NCBI GenBank assembly: GCA_009785335.1
Contig: WQWM01000001.1
Span: 1 to 64,000 of the forward strand
Length of the DNA stretch: 64,000 nt
Source of the DNA: Oscillospiraceae bacterium
GTDB taxonomy: Bacteria > Bacillota > Clostridia > Oscillospirales > Acutalibacteraceae
Direction: 5' to 3'
The position numbers and the translations under genes were made by a program. The notes below the pieces were generated by a model. The model was not told where the DNA came from, did not search any database, and worked only from the letters and a program-made list of their open reading frames with translations. Below, one piece after another: positions 15,231-23,942 of the stretch (within the stretch, counting starts at the first letter, position 1; every line of letters starts with the position of its first letter).

Positions 15231-15373
15231 CCACCCTCACCCGACCCGAGGTCGGGAGCTCCCTCCCGAGGAGGGAGCGTAGGCTTGCAACAGAACGTTT
15301 CGCTGTCGTTATCCTCTTAACCTCCGCTCCCTCCTTTGGAGGGAGCTCCCGACCTCGGGTCGGGTGAGGGTGG
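15231..15373. repeat. 143-bp element with perfect 36-bp inverted ends (family D)
   Basis: Positions 15231-15266 and 15338-15373 are perfect inverted repeats beginning CCACCCTCACCCGACCCGAG. Inside, GGAGGGAGCG and CGCTCCCTCC form a second inverted pair. There is no reading frame for a transposase. The transcript would form a very stable cruciform-like hairpin between convergent genes, so it may also terminate both. Confidence 0.9.
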
Positions 15374-15389
15374 GTAGTGGCGGTGGGGG

Positions 15390-15929
15390 TTACTCACGAT
15401 TATCCACCAACACAGGCTGTTTGCGCAGTTTTGCGATGCGGCGCTTATAATCCGGCAACACGCTTTCCACAACTGCCCAAAATTGCGGGCCATGGTTCAT
15501 TTCTCGCAAATGAGCAAGCTCATGCACCACCACATAGTCAATCAACTCATCGTCGCACAGCATCAATCGCCATGCAAAACTCACACGCCCGCAGCTGCTG
15601 CAACTGCCCCAGCGGGTCATCGCGCCGGTGATGCGCACGGCCTTGGGTGCTACCCTCATGATGCCTGCAAAGTGCTCTACCCTGCCCGGCAACACAGCTG
15701 TGGCCTGCAAGCGGCATTGTGCTTCCAGCTCAGGTGTAATCTCCACTGCATTCACCTGCCGTTGCTGCATCATCTGCTGCTTTTCGGCAATCCAAGCGGC
15801 TTTTTCCCGCAAAGCACGTTCAATTTCACGCGCGGGGCAATGCATCGGCGCACGCACTTCCAGGCTGCCGTCCGGGCGAACACAAAGACCAATTGTCTTG
15901 CGGTTAGACCGCGTCAGTGTGTAATTCAT
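15390..15929 (-). CDS. YgjP/M48-type zinc metallopeptidase domain protein
   Basis: A 179-aa protein of the YgjP-like (DUF45, SprT/WLM-like) metallopeptidase family. The zinc site is VVHELAHLREMNHGPQFW, with HELAH plus the downstream MNHG histidine. Upstream, MTRWGSCSSCGRVSFAWRLML is the conserved WGSC segment of this family. It is cytoplasmic. Its ATG overlaps the stop of the upstream acetyltransferase gene (ATGA), implying coupled translation. Substrate unknown. Confidence 0.9.
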   Translation of the reverse strand: MNYTLTRSNRKTIGLCVRPDGSLEVRAPMHCPAREIERALREKAAWIAEKQQMMQQRQVNAVEITPELEAQCRLQATAVLPGRVEHFAGIMRVAPKAVRITGAMTRWGSCSSCGRVSFAWRLMLCDDELIDYVVVHELAHLREMNHGPQFWAVVESVLPDYKRRIAKLRKQPVLVDNRE

Positions 15930-16510
15930 GATCGCTCCAGACGCATATTAACCGGCGTGCCCACACCAAACATCCGCGCCGCAACGCGCACCAAGGGGCT
16001 GGGTTTCTCGCTGCGCACAAAGCCCAGCTTGCTATATAGTCGCACAGCGGCGGTGTTTTCCTCGGTGGTTTCCAGCATATAGCTGCGATAGGGCAGCGTG
16101 CTGCACAAGTGATTAATCAACTTGCCGCCCACACCCTGCCCGCGCATGCTTTCGCAAACGGCCAGATATTCCACCCGGCCTTCGTCATCGCGTGTTAGCT
16201 TGGGCTGCGAAACATTCAATCCCACATGCACGCCAATTCCATATAACCCCAGTTGCTGCACCAACAATTTTCGGCAGGATTTTGCAGCGTGGCTGTCGCG
16301 ATTGCCCCAGCCCAAAATGCCCACAGCACAGCAATCTTGCATCGCAACGATAACCTGCGCGGGATCCAGCATTGCTTTGAACAAAATATGCAATTTTGTT
16401 TTGTCTTTGGTGATAGACGCGCCCATGTATTGATATAAGCCCTCAACGAAAACGGTGATGGCTTGATCAATTTGTGTTTCAGTTAGCTCGGATAAATTAA
16501 CGATTTGCAT
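15926..16510 (-). CDS. GNAT-family N-acetyltransferase
   Basis: A 194-aa acetyltransferase. The acetyl-CoA binding loop is ESMRGQGVGGKLINHL (about residues 119-134), preceded by the strand VEYLAVCE. The C-terminal YMLETTEENTAAVRLYSKLGF is the usual GNAT motif B. It is the first gene of a two-gene unit with the metallopeptidase. The acceptor substrate cannot be predicted. Confidence 0.85.
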   Translation of the reverse strand: MQIVNLSELTETQIDQAITVFVEGLYQYMGASITKDKTKLHILFKAMLDPAQVIVAMQDCCAVGILGWGNRDSHAAKSCRKLLVQQLGLYGIGVHVGLNVSQPKLTRDDEGRVEYLAVCESMRGQGVGGKLINHLCSTLPYRSYMLETTEENTAAVRLYSKLGFVRSEKPSPLVRVAARMFGVGTPVNMRLERS

Positions 16511-16574
16511 ATAAGTAGCTCCAGAGATTTTTTCACTTGGATGCCTTCAAATAATCAACATGACTATAATCAGC

Positions 16575-16640
16575 ATGTAGGGGCGGCAATCATGCCGCCC
16601 GAGATGACCACTTTAAGCCAGTATTTTTGCCCGGGCGAAA
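16575..16640. repeat. Palindromic element (family B, one arm truncated)
   Basis: ATGTAGGGGCGGCAATCATG begins the element. Its core CCACTTTAAGCCAGTATTTT is the reverse complement of the core at 2022-2102 with few changes. The outer right arm is missing next to the topoisomerase stop codon. Confidence 0.75.
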
Positions 16641-16643
16641 AAA

Positions 16644-18623
16644 TCAGCTCACGTCTGCCATGGCAACCCATTTGTGGCCGTGGTCTGCAATGTGCGCCTT
16701 GCGGCCGGCGAGGTTATCGCCCTCCATCAGGTCAAACATGTCGGCAGTGGCCTTGGCGTCCGTCGGGCACACCTTCACTAGGCGGCGCGTGCCGGGATTC
16801 ATCGTGGTCAAACTCATCATGTCGGCATCATTTTCGCCCAAGCCTTTGCTGCGCTGAATGGTGTATCGCTTGCCCTCAAGTTCTTTCAACGCCTGTGCTT
16901 TTTCTTGCTCGTTGTAGGCAAACCAAGTTTCGCTGCCGCTGTTGATTTCATACAACGGCGACTCTGCTATGTAAACTTTACCTGCCTCAATCAACGTGGG
17001 CATCAGGCGATAAATCATCGTCAAAATCAGCGTGCGAATCTGAAAGCCGTCAACATCAGCGTCCGTGCAGATAATCACTTTGCTCCAGTTGAGGTTGTTC
17101 AGGTCAAAGCTACTTAGTTCTTTGTGGCTTTTGCCCGTGACCTCCACGCCGCAGCCAAGCACCTTGATTAAATCCGTGATAATCTCATTCTTGAATATCT
17201 TGCCGTAGTCACTTTTCAGGCAGTTGAGAATCTTGCCGCGCACAGGAATGATGGCCTGAAACTCGCTGTCGCGCGCTTGTTTGCAGGCCCCCAATGCACT
17301 GTCGCCCTCCACGATGTAAATCTCGCGCAGCTCGGTGTCGCGGCTGCGGCAATCCACAAACTTTTGCACACGGTTGGTGAGGCTATTGCCGCTTTGCAGC
17401 GTTTTTTTGATGTTCACGCGCGTTTGCTCAGCCTTCACGCGCGAACGCATATTGATGAGAATTTGCTCGGCAATGCGCTCTGCCTCAAGGGGATTTTCCA
17501 GAAAGTATACTTCCATCTGGTGGCGAATGAACTCCGCGGTGGCCTCTTGAATGAACTTGTTGTTGATGGCTTTTTTGGTTTGGTTTTCATAGGAAGTTTG
17601 CGAACTAAAGCTGGAAATCACCAGCAGCATGCAGTCCAAAATATCCTGAAATTTCACTTTTGGGTCGGTTTTGTTATACTTGCCCTGCTGCTTTAAGTAG
17701 CCATCAATGAAACCCACAAATGCGCTTTGTGCAGCTTTGTCGGGCGCGCCGCCGTGCTCCAAAAAGCTGGAGTTATGATAATATTCCTTGAGCGTTTTGC
17801 TTTTGGAAAACGCCACCGCCACAGCAACTTTCAGCTGATAATCCGCGTGGTCGGCACGGTCGCGGCCTTGGCGTTGGGCTTCCCAATATTGCACATCGGT
17901 CAGCAAAGCATCCCCGGCGATTTCCTTGATATAATCTACAATGCCGTTTTCGTAGTAATACTCGATATCCTCAAACTTGCCGGGCGTCGTCTCGTGGCGC
18001 AGAATGAACCGCGTGCCGCTGTTCACCACCGACTGCCGCCGCATCACATGCTCAAAAAAGCGCAGCGGAATATCAATTTCGGTGAACACTTCCAGGTCAG
18101 GTTTCCAGTGAAAACGAGAGCCTGTTTGCTTTTGTTTAGTGGGTTCTTTTTGCATTTCACCCACGATATTACCTTTTTCGAAGTTAAGGGTGAAGCGATA
18201 GCCATCGCGGAAGATCTCGGCGTTCATCCACTCGGACGACTGCTGGGTGGCCGTCAACCCAAGGCCGTTGAGCCCCAACGAAAACGTATAGCTGCCGCCG
18301 GAATTCGTATCATATTTACCACCGGCATAAAGCTCGCAAAACGCAAGCTCCCAGTTGTAGCAGTTTTCGCGCTCGTTCCAGTCCACCGGGCAACCGCGGC
18401 CGAAGTCTTGCACGGCGATGCTATTGTCGAGATAGCGCGTCACAATCACGCGGTCACCATGGCCTTCGCGGGCTTCGTCAACGCTGTTGCTTAAAATCTC
18501 AAACACGGCATGCTGGCAACCTTCAAGGCCATCGCTGCCGAAAATCACGCCGGGGCGTTTGCGCACTTTGTCCGCCCCAACGAGCTTGGTCATGTCTGTA
18601 TTGGTGTAGTCTTTTTTGGGCAT
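16644..18623 (-). CDS. Type IIA DNA topoisomerase, ATPase/TOPRIM (B) subunit
   Basis: A 659-aa GyrB/ParE-family protein. The GHKL ATPase shows EILSNSVDEAREG (N-box) and GLNGLGLTATQQSS. The TOPRIM domain shows IYIVEGDSALGACKQ and the Mg-binding VIICTDADVDG. The C-terminus has RSKGLGENDAD. It would pair with a GyrA/ParC subunit, which is not seen in this window. The N-terminal form (YTNTDMTKLVGADKVRKRPGVIFG) differs from standard GyrB, so this is a divergent second topoisomerase. The start at 18623 follows AAAGGGAG. Gyrase or topo IV is not resolved. Confidence 0.88.
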   Translation of the reverse strand: MPKKDYTNTDMTKLVGADKVRKRPGVIFGSDGLEGCQHAVFEILSNSVDEAREGHGDRVIVTRYLDNSIAVQDFGRGCPVDWNERENCYNWELAFCELYAGGKYDTNSGGSYTFSLGLNGLGLTATQQSSEWMNAEIFRDGYRFTLNFEKGNIVGEMQKEPTKQKQTGSRFHWKPDLEVFTEIDIPLRFFEHVMRRQSVVNSGTRFILRHETTPGKFEDIEYYYENGIVDYIKEIAGDALLTDVQYWEAQRQGRDRADHADYQLKVAVAVAFSKSKTLKEYYHNSSFLEHGGAPDKAAQSAFVGFIDGYLKQQGKYNKTDPKVKFQDILDCMLLVISSFSSQTSYENQTKKAINNKFIQEATAEFIRHQMEVYFLENPLEAERIAEQILINMRSRVKAEQTRVNIKKTLQSGNSLTNRVQKFVDCRSRDTELREIYIVEGDSALGACKQARDSEFQAIIPVRGKILNCLKSDYGKIFKNEIITDLIKVLGCGVEVTGKSHKELSSFDLNNLNWSKVIICTDADVDGFQIRTLILTMIYRLMPTLIEAGKVYIAESPLYEINSGSETWFAYNEQEKAQALKELEGKRYTIQRSKGLGENDADMMSLTTMNPGTRRLVKVCPTDAKATADMFDLMEGDNLAGRKAHIADHGHKWVAMADVS

Positions 18624-18640
18624 GGGGGCTCCCTTTGCTA

Positions 18641-18673
18641 TGTAATGCGGGCGGATTTGCATCCGCCCTTACA
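18641..18673. repeat. Short palindrome between ftsH and the topoisomerase gene (family B half-element)
   Basis: TGTAATGCGGGCGGAT and ATCCGCCCTTACA pair around TTGC. The TGTA...TACA ends resemble the arms of the longer family B elements. Confidence 0.7.
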
Positions 18674-18676
18674 GAT

Positions 18677-20608
18677 TTATTGTTGCATTTCCGGCAGCGT
18701 TTCCCCCGCCATCACTTGCTTGAACTGCTCGCCCGAAATAGTTTCAAGCTTCAGCAGCACGCGGGCAACTTCGTGCAGTTGCGCCATGTTGGTGTTGAGA
18801 ATCTGCTCGGCATTTTTGTAGCCGGTGCTGATGACTTTCTTGATTTCCAGGTCGATATTTTCAGCCATGTGCTCGCTGTAACTACGGGTTTGGCCGTAAT
18901 CACGCCCAAGGAAAACCTCGCTGTTGGTGGTGTAGGCAATGGGGCCAAGCTCGCTGCTCATGCCGTAGCGCATGACCATGTCCTTAGCCAAACGGGTCGC
19001 ACGCTCAATGTCATTGCTCGCACCGGTGGAGATATCGCCCAGCACCAATGCTTCAGCGACTCGACCACCCAAAAGGCTAACAATGTCTTCTTCCATGTCC
19101 GTTTTGCAGATGAATTTTTTGTCATCTTGCGGCAAATACATCGTGTAACCGCCTGCCATGCCGCGTGAGATAATACTGATTTGGTGCACGTCATCCTGGC
19201 TCTCCAGATAATACGATGTCACGGCGTGCCCGGCCTCGTGGTAGGCAAGGAGCTTCATGTCTTTTTCGGTTTTGTGTTGCGATTTCTTTTGCGTGCCAAT
19301 CACCACCTTCAGCATCGCCGATTCAATTTCGTCGCGGGTGATGGCCTTATGCTCATGCCTTGCGGCAAGCAGTGCAGCCTCGTTAAGCAGGTTTTCCAAA
19401 TCTGCGCCGGTGAAACCTGCGGTGGTTTGCGCAATCACTTTTAGGTCAACGTCGGGCGCGAGAGGCTTATTCTTGGCATGCACGCGCAAGATAGCCTCGC
19501 GGCCTTTCACATCCGGCACAAGCACCGTCACTTGGCGGTCAAAGCGGCCGGGACGCAGCAATGCCGGGTCAAGAATATCAGGCCGGTTCGTTGCCGCGAT
19601 GATAATCACGCCTTCGTTGGTGCCAAAGCCGTCCATTTCCACCAGCAGCTGGTTGAGCGTTTGCTCACGTTCGTCATGGCCGCCGCCCATGCCTGCGCCG
19701 CGCTGGCGACCCACGGCATCAATTTCATCAATGAACACGATGGACGGTGCAGCTTTTTTCGCTTGGGTGAACATGTCACGCACGCGCGATGCGCCCACGC
19801 CCACATAAAGCTCCACAAAATCGGAGCCCGAAATGCTGAAGAACGGTACATCGGCTTCGCCGGCCACCGCACGCGCGATGAGCGTTTTGCCCGTGCCCGG
19901 CGGGCCCACCAACAGCACACCTTTGGGAATGCGCGCACCCAGTTCGCTGAATTTCTCGGGGTTACGCAAAAACTCCACAATTTCTTGCAGTTCTTCTTTT
20001 TCTTCCTCGGCACCGGCCACGTCATCAAACTTGGTTTTGCGCTTGTCATCTTTTTGCATCAAGCGCAAGCGTGCCTTGCCAAAGTTCATGTTGCTGCGAT
20101 TTTCGCCGCTGATCATGTTGCTGGTGCGGCGCATCATGGTGATGACGGCAAACACCAATATTCCGCCAATGAGCACCATGGGCAGCAAGTTCCACAGCAT
20201 GGCGCTGGTGTTGTTGCTCACAATGTCAAAGCTAATTTGGTATTGTGGATCGTTCACACGATCTTCGTGCCGGTTAAACTCCCACACAATCGGGTCAATG
20301 TTTTCGATAAACAGCGCATGGCTAACCACCGTCGCCGTACCAAAACCACGGCGTCGAAACTCCGAAAGTGGACGCAGTTGCCCGCTTTCTTCGTCAAATT
20401 CCACTTGATGGCGCCGCCAAAATTGAACCGCACCGTTGCCGGTGTTGTAGGTGAAGTAAGCAATCTCCCCGCGGTCAAACAACGCAACCAGCTCGGAATA
20501 CTGCACTTCTTCGCCGCGGTTATTGTTCAGCGCATGAATGGCAAAGCCAAAAATCGCTGCAATCACCAGGCCAATGGCAATGAGTTTCAATAAATTGTTT
20601 TTGTTCAC
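18677..20608 (-). CDS. ftsH: ATP-dependent zinc metalloprotease FtsH
   Basis: A 643-aa membrane AAA+ protease. Transmembrane helices are at about residues 7-26 and 138-158 around an extracytoplasmic domain. The Walker A GPPGTGKT is at 235-242, Walker B is [10 protein letters not shown], and the SRH contains [18 protein letters not shown]. The zinc site HEAGH is at 457-461. It degrades misfolded membrane proteins and regulators and is needed for sporulation in Bacillus. The start is GTG with AAAGGG six bases upstream. It lies downstream of tilS and hpt, the conserved Firmicutes order. Confidence 0.97.
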   Translation of the reverse strand: MNKNNLLKLIAIGLVIAAIFGFAIHALNNNRGEEVQYSELVALFDRGEIAYFTYNTGNGAVQFWRRHQVEFDEESGQLRPLSEFRRRGFGTATVVSHALFIENIDPIVWEFNRHEDRVNDPQYQISFDIVSNNTSAMLWNLLPMVLIGGILVFAVITMMRRTSNMISGENRSNMNFGKARLRLMQKDDKRKTKFDDVAGAEEEKEELQEIVEFLRNPEKFSELGARIPKGVLLVGPPGTGKTLIARAVAGEADVPFFSISGSDFVELYVGVGASRVRDMFTQAKKAAPSIVFIDEIDAVGRQRGAGMGGGHDEREQTLNQLLVEMDGFGTNEGVIIIAATNRPDILDPALLRPGRFDRQVTVLVPDVKGREAILRVHAKNKPLAPDVDLKVIAQTTAGFTGADLENLLNEAALLAARHEHKAITRDEIESAMLKVVIGTQKKSQHKTEKDMKLLAYHEAGHAVTSYYLESQDDVHQISIISRGMAGGYTMYLPQDDKKFICKTDMEEDIVSLLGGRVAEALVLGDISTGASNDIERATRLAKDMVMRYGMSSELGPIAYTTNSEVFLGRDYGQTRSYSEHMAENIDLEIKKVISTGYKNAEQILNTNMAQLHEVARVLLKLETISGEQFKQVMAGETLPEMQQ

Positions 20609-20641
20609 GTCAAACCCTTTCGCTATGCATAATGTATATTG

Positions 20642-21160
20642 TTAATTATTTTCATCATTTAATACCGCAATATGCGGCAGATGGCGATATTGTTGCGCAT
20701 AATCAAGTCCATAACCCACCACAAACGCATCAGGAATCTGCTTGCCCACGTATTTTGCCTGCACAGGCACGAGGCGGCGGCTGGGCTTGTCCAACAAGGC
20801 ACACAGCGCAAGGCTGCGCGGGTTGCGGCTTTGCAGGTGGTCAAGCATCACCGAAAGCGTGTTGCCGCTATCCAAAATATCATCCACCACCAGCACATCG
20901 TAGTCCTCTAGGGGCAGCGATAAATCTTGCAGCACCTCTAGCTTGCCGGGTTCTGTGCTGTTGCGATAGCTTGATGCCGTCACAAATTCCACCTCGCAGG
21001 GGATAGTCAGCGCACGAACTAGATCTGCCAAAAACACAAACGCACCCTTGAGCACGCAAACCAGCAACAATCGCTTGCCAGCGTAATCACGCGAAACTTG
21101 CGCCGCAAGATCTTGCACCATGCCTGCCAGTTCAGCTTGGCTAATGAATATTTCCATCAT
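20642..21160 (-). CDS. hpt: Hypoxanthine phosphoribosyltransferase
   Basis: A 172-aa purine salvage enzyme that converts hypoxanthine or guanine plus PRPP to IMP or GMP. The PRPP loop is VLVVDDILDSGNTL, and the flexible active-site loop is FVTASSYRNSTEPG. The C-terminus has DAFVVGYGLDYAQQYRHLP, typical of bacterial Hpt. The start overlaps the tilS stop, and ftsH follows. Confidence 0.96.
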   Translation of the reverse strand: MMEIFISQAELAGMVQDLAAQVSRDYAGKRLLLVCVLKGAFVFLADLVRALTIPCEVEFVTASSYRNSTEPGKLEVLQDLSLPLEDYDVLVVDDILDSGNTLSVMLDHLQSRNPRSLALCALLDKPSRRLVPVQAKYVGKQIPDAFVVGYGLDYAQQYRHLPHIAVLNDENN

Positions 21161-22062
21161 TCCCGTCTCTTTCTTCTTGAGCTTTGCAACACATCACAGT
21201 CTATTGTATCATAGTTTTCGGCATTTGCCAAGCCTTGTTTTTGTATGCCGCGTAACTTTTTTGTGAACTTGGGCGAGCGCAGCTGGTTTTCTAGCTCTTG
21301 CATGCGCACCTGGGTCACATCACGCCCCGCCCGCTCAAGCAAATGCCGCAGGGCGCGATTCTTCAGCGGCGCGGGAGCCTGCAAAAAATCGCCAGGCTGC
21401 AACGCCCGCTCAGTCAAATGAGCCTCGTCCTGCTCCAACGCGGCAAACATGCGGCGCATGTGGTCGGGGTTCCAGCCAAGCTGCGGCAAAATTTCGTGTC
21501 GCACATGATTACGTCGATATTGCAAATCGGCATTGCTTTCATCCACGCGATAAGTCAAGCTGTGTGCCGCGCAATATTCTTCCACCTGCGCACGCGTGCA
21601 GTCAATTAGCGGACGAATAATTTTATCGCGTGTTGGCGGAATCGAACACAGACCGCGCAGGGTTGTCCCCCGCGCAATGTTGAGCAAAAATGTCTCCATG
21701 CGATCGCTGAGCGTGTGCGCCAAGGCCAGTTTATCACCGCCCAGCTGCGCAAAAAACGCATAGCGGGCATCACGGCCCGCCGCTTCAGTGAACTTCTCAA
21801 ACTGCGCCTGATGCACCTGTAATGGCACCTGCCATTGCTCACACCGCTCTCGGCAAAATTGCTCGTCCCCCTGCGATTGCTCGCCCCGCAGGTTGTGATT
21901 CACGTGTGCAGCGGTGATGGTCAATTGCAGTTCATCACGCAGGCTACACAGCATATGCAGCAACGCCACGCTGTCTGCACCGCCCGAAAGCCCAACAACC
22001 ACATGGTCGCCAGGCCGCAGCATGCTGTGTTGTTCGATTGTATGTAGGGCTTGTTCGATCAT
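21157..22062 (-). CDS. tilS: tRNA(Ile)-lysidine synthase
   Basis: A 301-aa enzyme that attaches lysine to C34 of the tRNA-Ile CAU anticodon, allowing AUA decoding. The PP-loop motif VVVGLSGGADSVALLHML is at about residues 19-36, followed by HVNHNLRG and the conserved RNHVRHEILP. The C-terminal extension of E. coli TilS is absent, giving the short form. The ATG at 22062 has only a weak ribosome site (GGTGG). It heads the tilS-hpt-ftsH operon. Confidence 0.95.
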   Translation of the reverse strand: MIEQALHTIEQHSMLRPGDHVVVGLSGGADSVALLHMLCSLRDELQLTITAAHVNHNLRGEQSQGDEQFCRERCEQWQVPLQVHQAQFEKFTEAAGRDARYAFFAQLGGDKLALAHTLSDRMETFLLNIARGTTLRGLCSIPPTRDKIIRPLIDCTRAQVEEYCAAHSLTYRVDESNADLQYRRNHVRHEILPQLGWNPDHMRRMFAALEQDEAHLTERALQPGDFLQAPAPLKNRALRHLLERAGRDVTQVRMQELENQLRSPKFTKKLRGIQKQGLANAENYDTIDCDVLQSSRRKRRE

Positions 22063-22151
22063 GCCACCATTATAGCACACCTGCGGTGAGCAGTTCGCGC
22101 GTTTATTTTGCACTTTTTATAATCAAGCGCCCGCGTCTAGCTATGTTTATC

Positions 22152-22180
22152 ATTATAGCACATACTTGCGCACAAGTCAA
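22152..22180 (-). promoter_or_regulatory. tilS operon promoter
   Basis: On the minus strand TTGACT (22175-22180) and TATAAT (22152-22157) are 17 bp apart. The -35 box is back-to-back with that of the divergent zinc-ribbon gene, and both lie in the perfect palindrome GTCAAGCTTGAC (22176-22187). Confidence 0.85.
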
Positions 22181-22182
22181 GC

Positions 22183-22211
22183 TTGACAACTCCACCTTTT
22201 TCCTATATAAT
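22183..22211 (+). promoter_or_regulatory. Promoter of the zinc-ribbon protein gene
   Basis: TTGACA (22183-22188) and TATAAT (22206-22211) with 17-bp spacing. The two divergent -35 boxes overlap the palindrome GTCAAGCTTGAC, so one regulator or polymerase competition could couple the two units. Confidence 0.85.
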
Positions 22212-22243
22212 AGTATATAATTATGTCGATAGGAGGACTAACC

Positions 22244-22978
22244 ATGTTTTGCAACCAATGTGGCACACAGCTGCCACAAAACAGCAAATTTTGCGCAGCT
22301 TGCGGCGCGCAGTGCTTTGTCCCTGATACACCTCTGCCGCCACCTGCCGCCGCTACTCCCCCGCCTGCGCCCGATAAAAGCTACATGCAAAAGCTGAAAG
22401 ATGGCATTGCACAATCGCAACTGCCACCGCAACCATCGGCAGCACCGCCTTATGAACCGTTCACAAGCCCAGCGGTGCAAGAATTTGCGCAGAAAGAAAT
22501 CGATAAACAGCAGATCAAAAACGCGGCAATTTTGTGGCTTTGTCTACTAGGTGCTGGTCTTTTGTTAGGGATAATTCTTGCCTTAGAGAGCGGCCTAAGT
22601 GGCTTAGTAGCAGGGCTAGGTATCGGCGCGGGCGTTGGTACGATTGCAGCACTCACGCATTGGCTAGTTAATCGAATCCCCAAAGTTGTTGTGCATCATT
22701 ATAGCATCAGCTGCGCAACCCTGCCCAAAAACGCATTGCAATCTGCGATGATGTCACAAAAATCCACGCAACTGTTGGAAGACGTTCCTGTGCCCGCGAT
22801 TGCCGTATTGCGGCCAATGCGTATGGGCGGCAGCCGTGGCACCACAACGGAGGTTGTTGTTTTCGCTGCAACAGAACACATTGATGCGAGCACAACAATG
22901 ATACACTTTTGCGCCATCGGTCGCGGGCAACATGTAACTGAAGAAACAATCCGTCGCATTGTGCAACACTTACGCTAA
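22244..22978 (+). CDS. Zinc-ribbon membrane protein of unknown function
   Basis: A 244-aa protein starting with a double-zinc-ribbon-type knuckle pair (CNQCGTQLPQNSKFCAACG, residues 3-21). A Pro-rich linker follows, then one or two membrane helices at about 95-140 (AAILWLCLLGAGLLLGIILA and a Gly-rich second segment), and a C-terminal soluble domain of about 95 residues. AGGAGG is seven bases before the ATG, which decides this start over the upstream codons. Function unknown; such zinc ribbons are common in clostridial membrane proteins. rplI follows after 21 bases. Confidence 0.8.
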   Translation: MFCNQCGTQLPQNSKFCAACGAQCFVPDTPLPPPAAATPPPAPDKSYMQKLKDGIAQSQLPPQPSAAPPYEPFTSPAVQEFAQKEIDKQQIKNAAILWLCLLGAGLLLGIILALESGLSGLVAGLGIGAGVGTIAALTHWLVNRIPKVVVHHYSISCATLPKNALQSAMMSQKSTQLLEDVPVPAIAVLRPMRMGGSRGTTTEVVVFAATEHIDASTTMIHFCAIGRGQHVTEETIRRIVQHLR

Positions 22979-22999
22979 TACATAAAAAGGAGCATTCCC

Positions 23000-23443
23000 A
23001 TGAAAGTAGTACTTACCCAAGATGTGAAAGGTCTTGGCAAAAAAGGCGACCTCGTCACCGCCGCCGACGGCCACGCACGCAATTTTTTGTTTCCGCGCAA
23101 GCTGGCCATTGAGGCCAATGCCCAAGCCATGACCGAGCTAAAAAACCGCGATGCCGCCGCAGCGCACAAGCTCGCCACCGAAACCGCAGCCGCAAAAGAT
23201 GCCGCTGCCAAGCTCAACGGCAAAACGGTGAAAGTCATCGCCAAGGCGGGCGAGCAAGGCCGCTTGTTCGGCAAAGTGACCGCTAAAGAAGTCGCCGACA
23301 CCCTGCAAGCGCAGTTGGGTATCGAAGCCGACCGCCGCAAAATCACCATTGACGACATCAAAAACTATGGCTCCTATGAAGCGGACATCAAACTGCAACA
23401 CGGCGTGAGCGCGAAGTTTTTTGTGTTGGTTGCAGGGGAGTAG
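23000..23443 (+). CDS. rplI: 50S ribosomal protein L9
   Basis: A 147-aa protein with the complete L9 pattern: N-terminal [19 protein letters not shown], the signature [10 protein letters not shown], a long charged connecting helix and a C-terminal RNA-binding domain ([14 protein letters not shown]). AAAGGAG precedes the ATG. In many Firmicutes rplI is directly followed by dnaB/dnaC; here the second RHH/small-protein module sits between them. Confidence 0.98.
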   Translation: MKVVLTQDVKGLGKKGDLVTAADGHARNFLFPRKLAIEANAQAMTELKNRDAAAAHKLATETAAAKDAAAKLNGKTVKVIAKAGEQGRLFGKVTAKEVADTLQAQLGIEADRRKITIDDIKNYGSYEADIKLQHGVSAKFFVLVAGE

Positions 23444-23450
23444 GATTTTC

Positions 23451-23621
23451 CTACATATCTTGTATTTTCGCTCGCATTTCAAGCAAGAAATCTTCTGCGA
23501 TATAGGCGAGCAGTATTCTATCGTTGGCTTCTATATCGTAGAGTGTGATGCATTTCACGATGATTGCCATTTTTTCGTGTATGAGATTAAGCGCATCGAT
23601 GGCTGCGAGGTTACGTTTCAT
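23451..23621 (-). CDS. Small protein of unknown function paired with RHH protein, copy 2
   Basis: A 56-aa protein paralogous to that at 2628-2810; shared motifs are MKRxLAxIDA, VKCITLxD and RxLLAYIAxD. The ATG at 23621 is chosen because GGAGG is six bases upstream and because it aligns with the start of copy 1. It converges with rplI, with seven bases between the stops. Its promoter spacer contains a palindrome, as expected for RHH control. No known family is recognised. Confidence 0.75.
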   Translation of the reverse strand: MKRNLAAIDALNLIHEKMAIIVKCITLYDIEANDRILLAYIAEDFLLEMRAKIQDM

Positions 23622-23644
23622 GGGATTCCTCCAGTTTTTGTTAT

Positions 23645-23673
23645 AGTATAACATATAACAAGAGTTATATCAA
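23645..23673 (-). promoter_or_regulatory. Promoter of small-protein copy 2 with palindromic operator in the spacer
   Basis: TTGATA (23668-23673) and TATACT (23645-23650) on the minus strand are 17 bp apart. The palindrome TATAAC-AAGA-GTTATA (23654-23669) occupies the spacer. This is the same operator position as in module 1, though the sequence differs. Confidence 0.8.
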
Positions 23674-23700
23674 GACGGAATAATCAACAAACTTACAAGA

Positions 23701-23716
23701 CATAACCAAGGTTATG
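23701..23716. promoter_or_regulatory. Operator-like inverted repeat before RHH copy 2
   Basis: CATAACC-AA-GGTTATG lies about 20 bases upstream of the TTG start of the RHH gene. Its half-site ATAAC matches that of the palindrome at 23654-23669, so one protein could bind both and repress both divergent genes. Confidence 0.6.
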
Positions 23717-23735
23717 TTGTGCGAGGTGATGAATT

Positions 23736-23933
23736 TTGGCAAAAACAAGTGAGTCCATGCTAAAAGCAATCGCGAAATACAAAGAAACCAAAGAAACAAT
23801 TCACGTATCAGTAGATAAAGGCCGCAAGGCCGAGTGGAAAGAACACGCCACCGAACAAGGCGAAAGTCTCAACGGCTTTGTCAACCGTGCCATGGAAGAA
23901 ACACGGCAGCGGGACAAGCAACGGAAAACATAG
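23736..23933 (+). CDS. Ribbon-helix-helix (Arc-type) DNA-binding protein, copy 2
   Basis: A 65-aa RHH protein: strand TIHVSVDKG, helix RKAEWKEHATEQ, then GESLNGFVNRAMEETRQRDKQ, nearly identical in the last part to copy 1 at 2120-2335. It starts at TTG with GAGGTGA seven bases upstream; copy 1 also uses a non-ATG start. It is divergent from its small partner and only nine bases from dnaB, with which it may be cotranscribed. Confidence 0.85.
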   Translation: MAKTSESMLKAIAKYKETKETIHVSVDKGRKAEWKEHATEQGESLNGFVNRAMEETRQRDKQRKT

Positions 23934-23942
23934 GAGAACCTC

